Below are positions 28,437-36,398 of a stretch of DNA of 64,000 nt, one piece after another. The position numbers and the translations under genes are program-made. The stretch comes from Fluoribacter gormanii (GTDB lineage: Bacteria; Pseudomonadota; Gammaproteobacteria; Legionellales; Legionellaceae). Under the pieces are notes generated by a model, which was not told the DNA's origin, searched no databases, and worked only from the letters and a program-made list of their open reading frames with translations. The stretch spans positions 1 through 64,000 of the forward strand of contig NZ_FTNL01000017.1 of NCBI RefSeq assembly GCF_900156395.1, in the 5' to 3' direction. Numbering within the stretch: the first letter of the stretch is position 1; every line of letters starts with the position of its first letter.

Positions 28437-29373
28437 AATTGCCTATTAAATAATCACGTTTGAACTCACGTGCCAATTCTAATTGGTCAGAACGATACAA
28501 CAAATGAATATTCGGTCCAGCATCCATAGTCACTATAGGGCCATCGCCTTTTTTATTCCAAAAATTCTCCAAATGGTGCAATAGATCAATACAATTATCT
28601 GTCATATATGAAAAGGGTTGCTCGCAAGTACTAAACAAACGATGCATATCTTGAAATTCACGCCAGCATACCTGATATGCCGAAGTCCAATTTTGACTCA
28701 TAAATGCATCTATTAATTGCTTTAAATTTTCCCTGGCCCTTTGACTACGTGTTTCATAGAAAGGACTGCTCTTTACTCGTTGATGAGCTTCACTGGAGGG
28801 AACTTCCTTCTTCTTATTGCTAATGATTACACCTTGATAAATTAATTCAGGATAAGGCAAGTCCACTGCTTTAACTTCATTGTCATCCCATAAAGCCCAG
28901 GGAGAATAAAAAGATCGACAAGATGATCCTGAGCCCAATCGGCTTAACTGTGCTTGTTCATTAACAGAAGGCGTAGGTTTATTAGTTAATTCACTCAAAG
29001 CAACTACAGCACAACGAGTTAACGCAGCGAAGCTTGAAGCAGAACTCGCCATACCACTACTGTGTGGAAAATTATTACAAGACTGTACTAAAAAACCACC
29101 ATCATAATCAAAATATGCTTTTATGCGAGCGAGATGATTAAGAAATCTTTTTTGCCCTTCTGAGGAAAGAATAAAATTTTCAATGCCACCCGGTATAAGC
29201 AAGGGTTCCCAAATATCTTTTTTTGAACTTGCTTTTTCAAGTCTTACTGTAGTTTTAAGTTCATTTAACGTATAGGACAATGAAGGATTATCAGGACTAT
29301 TAGAGCTATCATCCTTTTTTCCCATATATTTGATCAAAGCAATATTAGCTGGGGCATGAGCTAGCCAATACAT
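28423..29373 (-). CDS. mvaD: diphosphomevalonate decarboxylase
   Basis: A 316-residue GHMP-fold enzyme that makes isopentenyl diphosphate. It starts MYWLAHAPANIALIKYMGK, close to the family N-terminus, and has the PHSSGMASSASSFAAL ATP loop, the RLGSGSSCRS motif and the catalytic Asp in VTMDAGPNIHLL. A longer frame would begin 17 codons upstream, but those codons run through a palindromic repeat. GGAGAAATT right before ATG 29373 fixes the start. The gene is translationally linked to mvaK1. Confidence 0.93.
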   Translation of the reverse strand: MYWLAHAPANIALIKYMGKKDDSSNSPDNPSLSYTLNELKTTVRLEKASSKKDIWEPLLIPGGIENFILSSEGQKRFLNHLARIKAYFDYDGGFLVQSCNNFPHSSGMASSASSFAALTRCAVVALSELTNKPTPSVNEQAQLSRLGSGSSCRSFYSPWALWDDNEVKAVDLPYPELIYQGVIISNKKKEVPSSEAHQRVKSSPFYETRSQRARENLKQLIDAFMSQNWTSAYQVCWREFQDMHRLFSTCEQPFSYMTDNCIDLLHHLENFWNKKGDGPIVTMDAGPNIHLLYRSDQLELAREFKRDYLIGNYDVL

Positions 29374-29405
29374 AATTTCTCCTTGGGATCCATAAACTAG
29401 TTGAA

Positions 29406-29487
29406 TGTAGCCTGGTGAAGGCACAGACGTAACTTGAGAAATTTGTCATAGAAAAACCGGGGTATGCTGAACTTCACCCAGGCTACA
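29406..29487. repeat. 82-bp palindromic element with GTAGCCTG ends
   Basis: TGTAGCCTGGTGAAG (29406-29420) and CTTCACCCAGGCTACA (29472-29487) are inverted repeats differing by a single inserted G. They enclose about 50 bp without coding capacity. The element sits between mvaD and cpoB. Two other intergenic palindromes nearby share the GTAGCCTG end, so it is probably a small dispersed element. Confidence 0.6.
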
Positions 29488-29529
29488 ATTTTTACAAACT
29501 TCAGAGTCACGTATAAAAAAAATCATTAA

Positions 29530-30486
29530 TTATATCGTACGTAATTTTGAATTAGCCAATTGTGCTGTAGGTGTACCAGGATAAGCTCTTACTACTTGTT
29601 GCAGGAACTTCTTAGCCTCTTGTTTATCACCTTGTTCAGCATAAGCGTAGCCAACTTTTAACATGCTTGCAGCCGATTTACTTGAAGTAGGAAATTGTTG
29701 TAATACAACGTTAAAATGCGCTATGGCTTGTGAATAATCTTTTTTTACTAAATAAAGCTCGCCCAACCAATATTGAGCATTAGCAGTGTAACCTCCCCGT
29801 GGATATTTTTGAACAAATATATTCATTGCGCTTATGGCATCATCATATCGCTTATTTTTTACTAATTCATATGCAGCTAAATAGCTGATTTGTTCGTCCG
29901 CAGGATTTGCTCTGGAAGTAGATACTGCCGGAACCGTTACTGATGTGGTAACCGATTTGTTTGCTTGAACATCAGGTGCAGATACAGTTTTTTGTGGTGC
30001 GGTAGGTTGCTTAGAACCTACAGAAAGATCCAATGAAGGTTTATTTGACGATGCTTTAGCAGAAGCAGTCCCACTTAAACGCGAATCTAAATCTTTATAA
30101 AAAGCAACTTGCTGTTGCTGTAATAATTTTAAATCATGAGCCTGCACTTCGAGTTGTCCACGCAACTCTTGGATTTCTTGTTGCAAACTTTGAATTTTAT
30201 CAATCAGCTTGGCGCTGTCAGTAATATTATTATTTGAATCATTTGATTGGTCATCTTTAGCAAGCGCAGGTTCATCATCTGTATAATTCTCATTCCGCGC
30301 TACATCGAACTGACCATTTTCAATTTGTGGTTCATCGTATTTAGAGCCAACAGGCGCTTCATACGCCTGTTGGTCAATCATTGCAAAATTTTCACTCTCA
30401 TCAACTACAGGCGCCACTGACCAACAGGCCAAAGGAAGCATGAACATAAAACCTGTAGCGATAATGTGTTTTTTGCAATTTATCAT
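29530..30486 (-). CDS. cpoB: CpoB/YbgF, Tol-Pal-associated periplasmic protein
   Basis: A 318-residue protein with a signal peptide (about 1-24), an acidic low-complexity region, a coiled coil (about residues 90-130, QSLQQEIQELRGQLEVQ), an Ala/Thr/Val-rich linker and three C-terminal TPR units (from about residue 200). This is the CpoB/YbgF architecture. CpoB links the Tol-Pal system to peptidoglycan synthesis at the septum. Its ATG overlaps the pal stop codon (ATGA), as usual in tol-pal operons. Confidence 0.92.
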   Translation of the reverse strand: MINCKKHIIATGFMFMLPLACWSVAPVVDESENFAMIDQQAYEAPVGSKYDEPQIENGQFDVARNENYTDDEPALAKDDQSNDSNNNITDSAKLIDKIQSLQQEIQELRGQLEVQAHDLKLLQQQQVAFYKDLDSRLSGTASAKASSNKPSLDLSVGSKQPTAPQKTVSAPDVQANKSVTTSVTVPAVSTSRANPADEQISYLAAYELVKNKRYDDAISAMNIFVQKYPRGGYTANAQYWLGELYLVKKDYSQAIAHFNVVLQQFPTSSKSAASMLKVGYAYAEQGDKQEAKKFLQQVVRAYPGTPTAQLANSKLRTI

Positions 30487-31010
30487 CTTGTTGCCTCATA
30501 TGTAAATTCTACACGTCGATTTTGTGCGTGCGACGCTTCATCATGTCCTAAATTAATTGGACGCTCTTTACCGTAACTCACAACTCGCATTTGTTGTCTG
30601 TTAACACCAGCCATACGTAAAATGTCTGCTACAGTATTTGCACGACGCTCACCAAGAGCTACGTTATATTCACGACTACCACGCTCATCAGTATGTCCAG
30701 CTAATAACACTCGAGCACCAGGATGGGTCTTCAAGTATTCGGCCTGAGCATTAACGGATGGTAAATATTTGGGAGCCAAGTTACTGTCATCATAAGAGAA
30801 CAGATACAATTGATTATGAGGTGCCTTCGTTGTATAAGATTCACCTGGTTCTTGACCAGCAAAATGAGTAAATTGACCTAAACCTTGAGCAGAAGCTTCA
30901 GCTTCAGTCACCCCTACTCCGTCAGCACTACCTGGTGCTTTGGAGCACGCTGCAACTAAAACAGCACTCGCTACAAGCAGACCTAATTTACATAATGATC
31001 CGGCTTTCAT
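30483..31010 (-). CDS. pal: peptidoglycan-associated lipoprotein Pal
   Basis: A 175-residue outer-membrane lipoprotein, the well-known Legionella PAL antigen. The lipobox is LVAACS, followed by a Gly/Ala-rich linker and an OmpA-like domain with the peptidoglycan-binding GHTDERGSREYNVALGERRAN and YGKERP motifs. The TTG two codons upstream is ignored because AAGGAG lies 7 bp before ATG 31010. cpoB follows with overlap. tolB, usually just upstream, is absent; a Mla-type operon lies there instead. Confidence 0.97.
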   Translation of the reverse strand: MKAGSLCKLGLLVASAVLVAACSKAPGSADGVGVTEAEASAQGLGQFTHFAGQEPGESYTTKAPHNQLYLFSYDDSNLAPKYLPSVNAQAEYLKTHPGARVLLAGHTDERGSREYNVALGERRANTVADILRMAGVNRQQMRVVSYGKERPINLGHDEASHAQNRRVEFTYEATR

Positions 31011-31103
31011 CCTCAATCTCCTTCGTTCTTTTTATTATTAACAAATTTTAAAAATCCCATACAGGGCTCATGGGGGCACATTGTACAATTCTTTTTATTT
31101 TTT

Positions 31104-31209
31104 GGCTACAGTAACTCATTAAACCCATTCAATCCTAATCTGCAGCATGGCGTTGAAAAATTTTATTCAAAGTCCATACTCGGGTTTCGCTATGCTGCAA
31201 TCAGGCTAC
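31104..31209. repeat. imperfect palindrome upstream of pal, GTAGCCTG family
   Basis: TGCAGCATGGCG (31141-31152) and CGCTATGCTGCA (31188-31199) are 12-bp inverted arms with one G-U. The minus strand reads CGTAGCCTGATTGCAGCATAGCG at this right edge, sharing GTAGCCTG with the 29406-29487 element. GGCTAC also occurs at 31104-31109. No coding capacity. Confidence 0.45.
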
Positions 31210-31244
31210 GATTTTATAGATACAATTTACTCGAAACTCATCCT

Positions 31245-31844
31245 CTAGTGCTCAATATGAGACACGACAAAATGGGCTAAGCTCGCAGTAAACTGTTGAG
31301 TTGCTTTATTCGCTGCGATTACACCGCCGTAGGGAGTATCACTAGGACATGGGATTTGTAAATTGATAATGTTCGAGGCCAATACTTTATTATCACTAAC
31401 ATGGGTTAAAACAATTTTGACTGAAAATTCAAGTACACTCGGTTTTTTAAGGAAATTCTGTTCTAGCGCCAGCAATTGGGTATCTAATCGATAATTTACA
31501 CCTAAAGTATAAGCATTCGATGTAACGGCTTTAAAAAGATTTGTCCGTTGCAAGCTTTGCAGGATTAGAGGATAAAGCATATCTGCTGGTGGATTTACCC
31601 ATGCATTTTTTGCAAATGGTTCAAGTTCATAAGGTTTTTTAATATAAAGCATTTGCTCAGTTTGATACCCTGCAGCAGCATCAGGCGCAGTAACCAGCAA
31701 AGTAATAGGCATCGGCTCTTTAACCAACAGTTTCTTGCTGTATGCACTTAATTGATATTGATTTTTTACAGAGACTTTAACAGGTGAGCATGCAGTCAGT
31801 ACCGCTGTACTTAAACCCACGAGAAACACAATCAACTTTTTCAT
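31245..31844 (-). CDS. ABC-type transport auxiliary lipoprotein (Mla/Pqi operon)
   Basis: A 199-residue lipoprotein with lipobox LTACS and a small alpha/beta domain of the ABC_trans_aux type (PqiC/YmbA-like), with residues such as [15 protein letters not shown] and LESLQ-like [11 protein letters not shown]. Such proteins sit at the outer membrane and partner MCE-protein lipid transporters. The gene is last in the mlaE-mlaF-mlaD-like operon, starting 3 bp after the MCE gene stop. GGAGAATAAAAG precedes the ATG. Confidence 0.8.
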   Translation of the reverse strand: MKKLIVFLVGLSTAVLTACSPVKVSVKNQYQLSAYSKKLLVKEPMPITLLVTAPDAAAGYQTEQMLYIKKPYELEPFAKNAWVNPPADMLYPLILQSLQRTNLFKAVTSNAYTLGVNYRLDTQLLALEQNFLKKPSVLEFSVKIVLTHVSDNKVLASNIINLQIPCPSDTPYGGVIAANKATQQFTASLAHFVVSHIEH

Positions 31845-31847
31845 CTT

Positions 31848-32750
31848 TTATTCTCCAGGCCCTGGTTTTGGCGGTTTGCTTCCACGAACAACCACTGCAG
31901 GATTTTGTCGCATCTCACTACTTACTTTTTCCAAATTTGCAGAAATTGCATTCAGTCGTCGTAATAAGATCACTGCAGGTGGAAGAGCTTCCTCAGATAT
32001 TTTATCTATGGCATTTTTTCCTGTACCCATGGTTTTTGATACGCTGTTACCAGCTTTACTCAAACTTTCCGCCATCGTATTAAATTTAGATATTCCCACT
32101 CTTAATTCCTCAAGCATATGCGGGAAATCACGACTTGTTTTGGCAAGATTATCCATTAAAACATTAACATTCTTACCATTACGCGCAAGATCTTTAGAAA
32201 AATGATCAATATTAGCTAAAATATGACTTACATGCCTTGCATTTTCTTCGTTAAATATACGTTTTGCTTCAGTACTTACCGAGTCCACATCTTCAGAGAC
32301 TCTCTTTAAAATACCGTCCAATTGAGTAAAAACAGAAGGTTTTGATGGAATAACTGGGTATGGTTCACCAGGCATTTTTTGAATTGGCGCCAGATCTGAC
32401 GTACTTGCGCTCAAACCAATATAAGTAACACCAGTGATCCCTTGGGAATTTAATGTTGCATATGTGCTTGTTGTAATAGGTGTTCCTTCTTCAATATCCA
32501 ACAAGATTTCCACTTGCCTCGGGTCACTTTGATTTAACTTTATTTCCTTTACGTGCCCCACTTGTACTCCATTGTATTTCACAGGAGCATCCTGAGTCAG
32601 ACCAGAAGCCGCTTCGTGCATAAAAACGGTATAAGTAATGTATTTTTTTTGACTGAAGCCAACAGACAACCACAGCATTGTAGCCACTAACCCTACCAGT
32701 AATATAAGTACGACTACCCCTACGATAGTGTAATTGGTTTTCGCTTCCAA
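31848..32750 (-). CDS. mlaD: MCE-domain protein, MlaD-like
   Basis: A 300-residue protein with one N-terminal membrane helix (about 8-30) and one MCE domain (about 38-115: GLTQDAPVKYNGVQVGHVKEI), then a long helical tail. MCE proteins form hexameric lipid channels in the periplasm. The tail is longer than in E. coli MlaD (183 residues) and resembles PqiB/Mce-type proteins. The start is TTG with GGAGA 8 bp before it. Position behind the permease and ATPase genes supports a phospholipid transport role. Confidence 0.85.
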   Translation of the reverse strand: MEAKTNYTIVGVVVLILLVGLVATMLWLSVGFSQKKYITYTVFMHEAASGLTQDAPVKYNGVQVGHVKEIKLNQSDPRQVEILLDIEEGTPITTSTYATLNSQGITGVTYIGLSASTSDLAPIQKMPGEPYPVIPSKPSVFTQLDGILKRVSEDVDSVSTEAKRIFNEENARHVSHILANIDHFSKDLARNGKNVNVLMDNLAKTSRDFPHMLEELRVGISKFNTMAESLSKAGNSVSKTMGTGKNAIDKISEEALPPAVILLRRLNAISANLEKVSSEMRQNPAVVVRGSKPPKPGPGE

Positions 32751-32811
32751 GTATTCTGTCTCCAGTTAGGCATAGTGCCGTCGCATACATTCAATGTTGA
32801 CAGGCTCTAGA

Positions 32812-33549
32812 TTACATTTTACTAAAATATCCAGCAATTATTTTATTCTTATTTTTCATCAAATCATTAATCGGCTCAATACTTAAAATTCTTCCATCAC
32901 CGACAAAGGCTACTCGATCTGTCGTCCGTTTTAAGGATTCTATATCATGACTCACCATGACTATAGTGAGTTTTAAAGAATCTCTTAAAAAAATAATCAA
33001 CTCATCAAAAAGCCTTGCACTCAATGGGTCTAAACCTGTAGTTGGCTCATCCAAAAACAACAACTCCGGATCCATAGCAATTGCACGCGCAGCAGCTGCT
33101 CTTCTTTGCATTCCCCCACTCAATTCTGAAGGTAATTTGCCAGCGGCTTCCTTAGGTAATCCAACTAAAGCGATTTTTAGCAAAGCCAATTCATACATGA
33201 ATTGATGATCCAGCTTAGTGAACTCTTGCATGGGAAACATAACATTTTCCACCACATTCATTGATGAAAATAAGGCACTATGCTGAAAAAGCATTCCCCA
33301 ACGGCGACGAAGCAGAAATGATTGTTCCATATTGAGATGGCTAATGTCTTGGCCAAATATCTTAATGTCGCCTGCCGTAGGCTTTAATAACATCAGTAAA
33401 CTACGTAATATCGTTGTTTTTCCGCTTCCCGAACCACCAATAATGGCTAAAATCTCCCCTTTTTCGACAGTCAAATTGACATCAGAGTGTACCCATTGAC
33501 CACCTAGATAATTTTTTAGCCCTTTAATTTCGATAATGGGTTCACTCAT
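32812..33549 (-). CDS. mlaF: ABC ATPase, MlaF-like
   Basis: A 245-residue ABC ATPase with intact Walker A (GGSGSGKTT), Q-loop, signature LSGGMQRRAAAARA, Walker B with DEPTTGLDP, and His switch (VSHD). The GGMQRR signature is characteristic of MlaF. It powers the MlaFED lipid transporter. The gene begins directly after the permease stop codon. Confidence 0.92.
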   Translation of the reverse strand: MSEPIIEIKGLKNYLGGQWVHSDVNLTVEKGEILAIIGGSGSGKTTILRSLLMLLKPTAGDIKIFGQDISHLNMEQSFLLRRRWGMLFQHSALFSSMNVVENVMFPMQEFTKLDHQFMYELALLKIALVGLPKEAAGKLPSELSGGMQRRAAAARAIAMDPELLFLDEPTTGLDPLSARLFDELIIFLRDSLKLTIVMVSHDIESLKRTTDRVAFVGDGRILSIEPINDLMKNKNKIIAGYFSKM

Positions 33550-34683
33550 CTATAAATGCATCCGACTGTAAATAATTGAATAAATAGCGTCTGCAATGAT
33601 AATTAAAAATAAGGCTTGCACTACACTTTTAGTAGTTTGGCTGCCAATATTTTTTTCCGTACCGGCTTCTACTCTAAATCCCTGAAAACAACCGACCAGG
33701 GCAATTAACAAAGCAAATGCGGGTGCTTTATATAAGCCTAAATTCAACTGTGAAATTCCAACGGAATCCTTCAGTCGTTGTAAAAAATCAATGAAGCTGA
33801 TGCCCAGCATATTATTGGCCATAATCATTGCCCCTAAAATACTAAAAACATCAGACCAAAAAATCAATAAAGGGAATGCGAGCAATAATCCTAGAACTTT
33901 AGGAAGTACTAACAATTCGGTGGGAGAAAGTCCCATAGTTAAAAGTGCATCCACTTCTTCATTCAGTTTCATGCTGCCAATTTGTGCCGTAAATGCAGAG
34001 CTGGTGCGCCCAGCAACAATAATAGCTGTAATAAGGGGAGCAAATTCACGAAAAATAGCCATACCTGATAAATAGGCAATGAAGCTGTTGGCCCCATATG
34101 TTTGTAATTGCAATCCCATTTGATAAGCCAAAACCACACCAATTAAAAAAGAGAGCAAAGCCAGGATGGGTAAAGCGGTAACACCTGTAGTATGAACATT
34201 CGAAATAATGCTAGGTAATTGAAATCGTCGCCAATTACCAAATGCCTGGAATAATTTGGTAGTCAAATCACCAATTAAAACAATAAGACCATCTACTTGT
34301 TGAAATTTACGCTCTGATTCTTTGCCCAATTGATAAAATACATTTTTTTTATCTGGAGAGGGAATGTGATAATCTAGAACATCTTTTTTTGATTTAATTA
34401 AATCGATAAGCTGGTGTTGCGTTTCGGTAAAATCATCCAGTTCAACTTGATTTTCTCGTTGTTCGAGCATATCAACACATTTAATTAGAGCCAAGGCTCC
34501 TGCACTGTCGAAATGACTGATGTCTTTGCCGCTAATAATTACTTTTTGTTTTTTTGGTAACTCAACTTCACCGAATTTTGCCAATAAATTCCCAATGTTC
34601 AGAACAGACCATGGCCCTGTACAGTGAACTCTGGCAAGTTCCTTGTCGAACATGATTTGCGCGCTGTTTTGTACCATAGTCAT
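33550..34683 (-). CDS. mlaE: MlaE-like permease with N-terminal STAS domain
   Basis: A 377-residue fusion: residues 1-115 form a STAS-like domain (SGKDISHFDSAGALALI), and the rest is an MlaE permease with about five to six helices and the family segment GRTSSAFTAQIGSMKLNEEVDALLTMG. In E. coli the STAS protein MlaB is separate; here it is fused to the permease, as known for other MlaE-family proteins. First gene of the four-gene lipid transport operon. A second ATG two codons in is possible. Confidence 0.9.
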   Translation of the reverse strand: MTMVQNSAQIMFDKELARVHCTGPWSVLNIGNLLAKFGEVELPKKQKVIISGKDISHFDSAGALALIKCVDMLEQRENQVELDDFTETQHQLIDLIKSKKDVLDYHIPSPDKKNVFYQLGKESERKFQQVDGLIVLIGDLTTKLFQAFGNWRRFQLPSIISNVHTTGVTALPILALLSFLIGVVLAYQMGLQLQTYGANSFIAYLSGMAIFREFAPLITAIIVAGRTSSAFTAQIGSMKLNEEVDALLTMGLSPTELLVLPKVLGLLLAFPLLIFWSDVFSILGAMIMANNMLGISFIDFLQRLKDSVGISQLNLGLYKAPAFALLIALVGCFQGFRVEAGTEKNIGSQTTKSVVQALFLIIIADAIYSIIYSRMHL

Positions 34684-34745
34684 ATTTATTGAAAAATAGC
34701 CTCAAGAATAATAGGAATATTCCGGAAGAGCAAAAACAATGAAAC

Positions 34746-34768
34746 ATAATACCACAATAAGGTATTAT
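34746..34768. promoter_or_regulatory. 8-bp dyad upstream of mlaE
   Basis: ATAATACC (34746-34753) and GGTATTAT (34761-34768) flank a 7-nt loop about 63 bp upstream of the mlaE start. It could be an operator or part of a terminator for the gene to the right; no protein is suggested by the sequence. Confidence 0.3.
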
Positions 34769-34787
34769 TCGGGTAGGTAAAAAATAA

Positions 34788-34818
34788 AGCCTGAGTGAAT
34801 CAAATTAAAACTCAGGCT
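34788..34818 (-). terminator. terminator of the 364-aa orphan
   Basis: AGCCTGAGT and ACTCAGGCT form a perfect 9-bp stem with a 13-nt loop, 23 bp beyond the orphan's stop codon. On the minus strand it is followed by TTATTTTTT, a classic Rho-independent arrangement. The stem shares the GTAGCCTG core (with the flanking GGT) of the nearby palindromic elements. Confidence 0.7.
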
Positions 34819-34840
34819 ACCTATTTTTTTGCGAAAAAAA

Positions 34841-35935
34841 TTAAACCGTTGCTTTTAACGAACTAATTGCATTATTTAGTTCAGTAACTTTCTTTCCTCC
34901 ATCGGCCAGGGGCTTAAATATTGATAGCTGAGACATACGAGCGGAAGAACCAACACGATTCAATCCCGTATTAATGAGGTCCACCAGATCATCTAAAAAT
35001 TTTTCCCACCATCCACGATGTGTCCTTAATGTTTTTACGTTATTTGACTTTTCGCTTAGAACATCTTGGCTTTTTGATTTAAAAGAAACCAAATCGCCAT
35101 TTCGAACATATTGATCAATCAATTCAGATATTTGGACATGAATGCTTTTTGCAGCGTTTGCAGCTTTTGAATATTTCAATAATTCTTTCCGATTTTTTTC
35201 GTTCTGATATTTTTTAACTTTTTCTTCATATATTGTCTGTTTTGCCTGAATAGCTCTTAATTTGATCCTTACATCGAAAATATGAACCTGTCGTTGTTTT
35301 ATGATTCTGGGATCGACATGAGTTTCCTGGAGCCGCTTATCATCCCTGAAATCCTTGTTAGGTTTCTGCTCCTCTTCTAAAGTTGCAAATCTTACACTAT
35401 GTTTTGTTTTAGGGTGCTTTAATACTCCACCCTTTTCTCTTTCCAACTCGACTCTTTTTGGAGGGGATTCAAGTGACGTTTTATCCTGAGCGGAGACACG
35501 AGTCACTCCTTTCTCTTTCTCAAAAGGAACCTCAACTTTATGCTCATTCTGTTGTTCAAGAGGATGATGTTCTTTCATAGACTCGGTCGGTAATACAGGA
35601 GTCGTAGTTAAACTTGCACTTTCATCTACTTGAATACGCTGTTCTTCATGCCGCTCACGAGCGATAGGGTTTAATTCAATTTCAACGACTGGTGAGAAAC
35701 GTTTTCTTAAATTGCCGATCAGCTCGTTGATTTGTATATCCAACCTGTTGATCTCTTCTTGATGATAAGCAGTTAAAGTAATCGAAGAATTTCTTTTCTT
35801 CAGGTTTTCATTATATTTTTTTAAAAATCGCTCCAAGTCTTCTGGGGAATTACATCTTTTCAATTGGTCGATAAGTGTTTCTCTTAATTTTTTAGCCACG
35901 CTAAAAGCATTCATTTCTTTATTCTGTTTTCCCAT
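34841..35935 (-). CDS. coiled-coil orphan protein, candidate effector
   Basis: A 364-residue soluble protein, rich in Lys, Glu and Gln. Residues about 1-80 are helical, 85-200 are a disordered charged linker, and 205-300 form another long helical region. A Trp-containing segment (HRGWWEKFLDDLVDLI) and a short Ala/Ser tail follow. No enzyme motif is seen. ATG 35935 has GGAG 5 bp upstream; a TTG eight codons earlier opens the frame but lacks a better site. It is isolated, with its own terminator. Effector status is inferred only from this context and composition. Confidence 0.55.
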   Translation of the reverse strand: MGKQNKEMNAFSVAKKLRETLIDQLKRCNSPEDLERFLKKYNENLKKRNSSITLTAYHQEEINRLDIQINELIGNLRKRFSPVVEIELNPIARERHEEQRIQVDESASLTTTPVLPTESMKEHHPLEQQNEHKVEVPFEKEKGVTRVSAQDKTSLESPPKRVELEREKGGVLKHPKTKHSVRFATLEEEQKPNKDFRDDKRLQETHVDPRIIKQRQVHIFDVRIKLRAIQAKQTIYEEKVKKYQNEKNRKELLKYSKAANAAKSIHVQISELIDQYVRNGDLVSFKSKSQDVLSEKSNNVKTLRTHRGWWEKFLDDLVDLINTGLNRVGSSARMSQLSIFKPLADGGKKVTELNNAISSLKATV

Positions 35936-36296
35936 AACATCTCCAACAGTTAACTCCAATTAAGTGCGCTTAATTTACACTTCACGCCCAAAAAACACCA
36001 GAGAAATTAGATTAAGAAACACTAAATGGTTATAAAAAACATTCGGCTACCTTATTTGAGTCAATTAGTCTCTCTATTGATGCGGTAAATTAGAATATGC
36101 AATAAAATGATCATTAAAGATAAATCACTTTATTTTCATGAATTAAATGCTCATTCAGAAAGAACCCATACTCTATGGCGTATGAGAGCGTAAAAAAATA
36201 AAACTAAATCATATATAACCTAAGATTTTCAGGTAGTTTGCTGCCCTATTTTATGATAAAATTGCTTTCATTTTTTTCAAGACACTAAAATCAGGT
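35936..36296. other. AT-rich divergent spacer
   Basis: Spacer of about 360 bp between the coiled-coil orphan and the HMG-CoA reductase locus. It should hold both promoters; TTGCTT (36262-36267) and TAAAAT (36286-36291), 18 bp apart, could be one for the HMG-CoA reductase operon. No gene or RNA is evident. Confidence 0.35.
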
Positions 36297-36398
36297 ATGC
36301 AAGAAAATTACAGCCAATTTGAACAACGCAAACATGGCATTACAAAACTTGCGTTAATGCCGGCTACTCAAAGGAGAAAGCATGCCTTTAACTTCTAA
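36297..36398 (+). pseudogene. fni: N-terminal stub of a type 2 IPP isomerase gene
   Basis: An ATG at 36297 opens a 33-codon frame that overlaps the start of the HMG-CoA reductase gene in another frame. Its first 27 codons read MQENYSQFEQRKHG and then KLALMPATQ, which follows the start of type 2 isopentenyl diphosphate isomerase (QFexRKxxHIxxAL then P-x-x-Q). After this point homology stops and the HMG-CoA reductase ribosome binding site begins. I infer that the isomerase gene was removed by an internal deletion that kept its first codons and leader. It could instead be a chance leader peptide. Confidence 0.5.
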
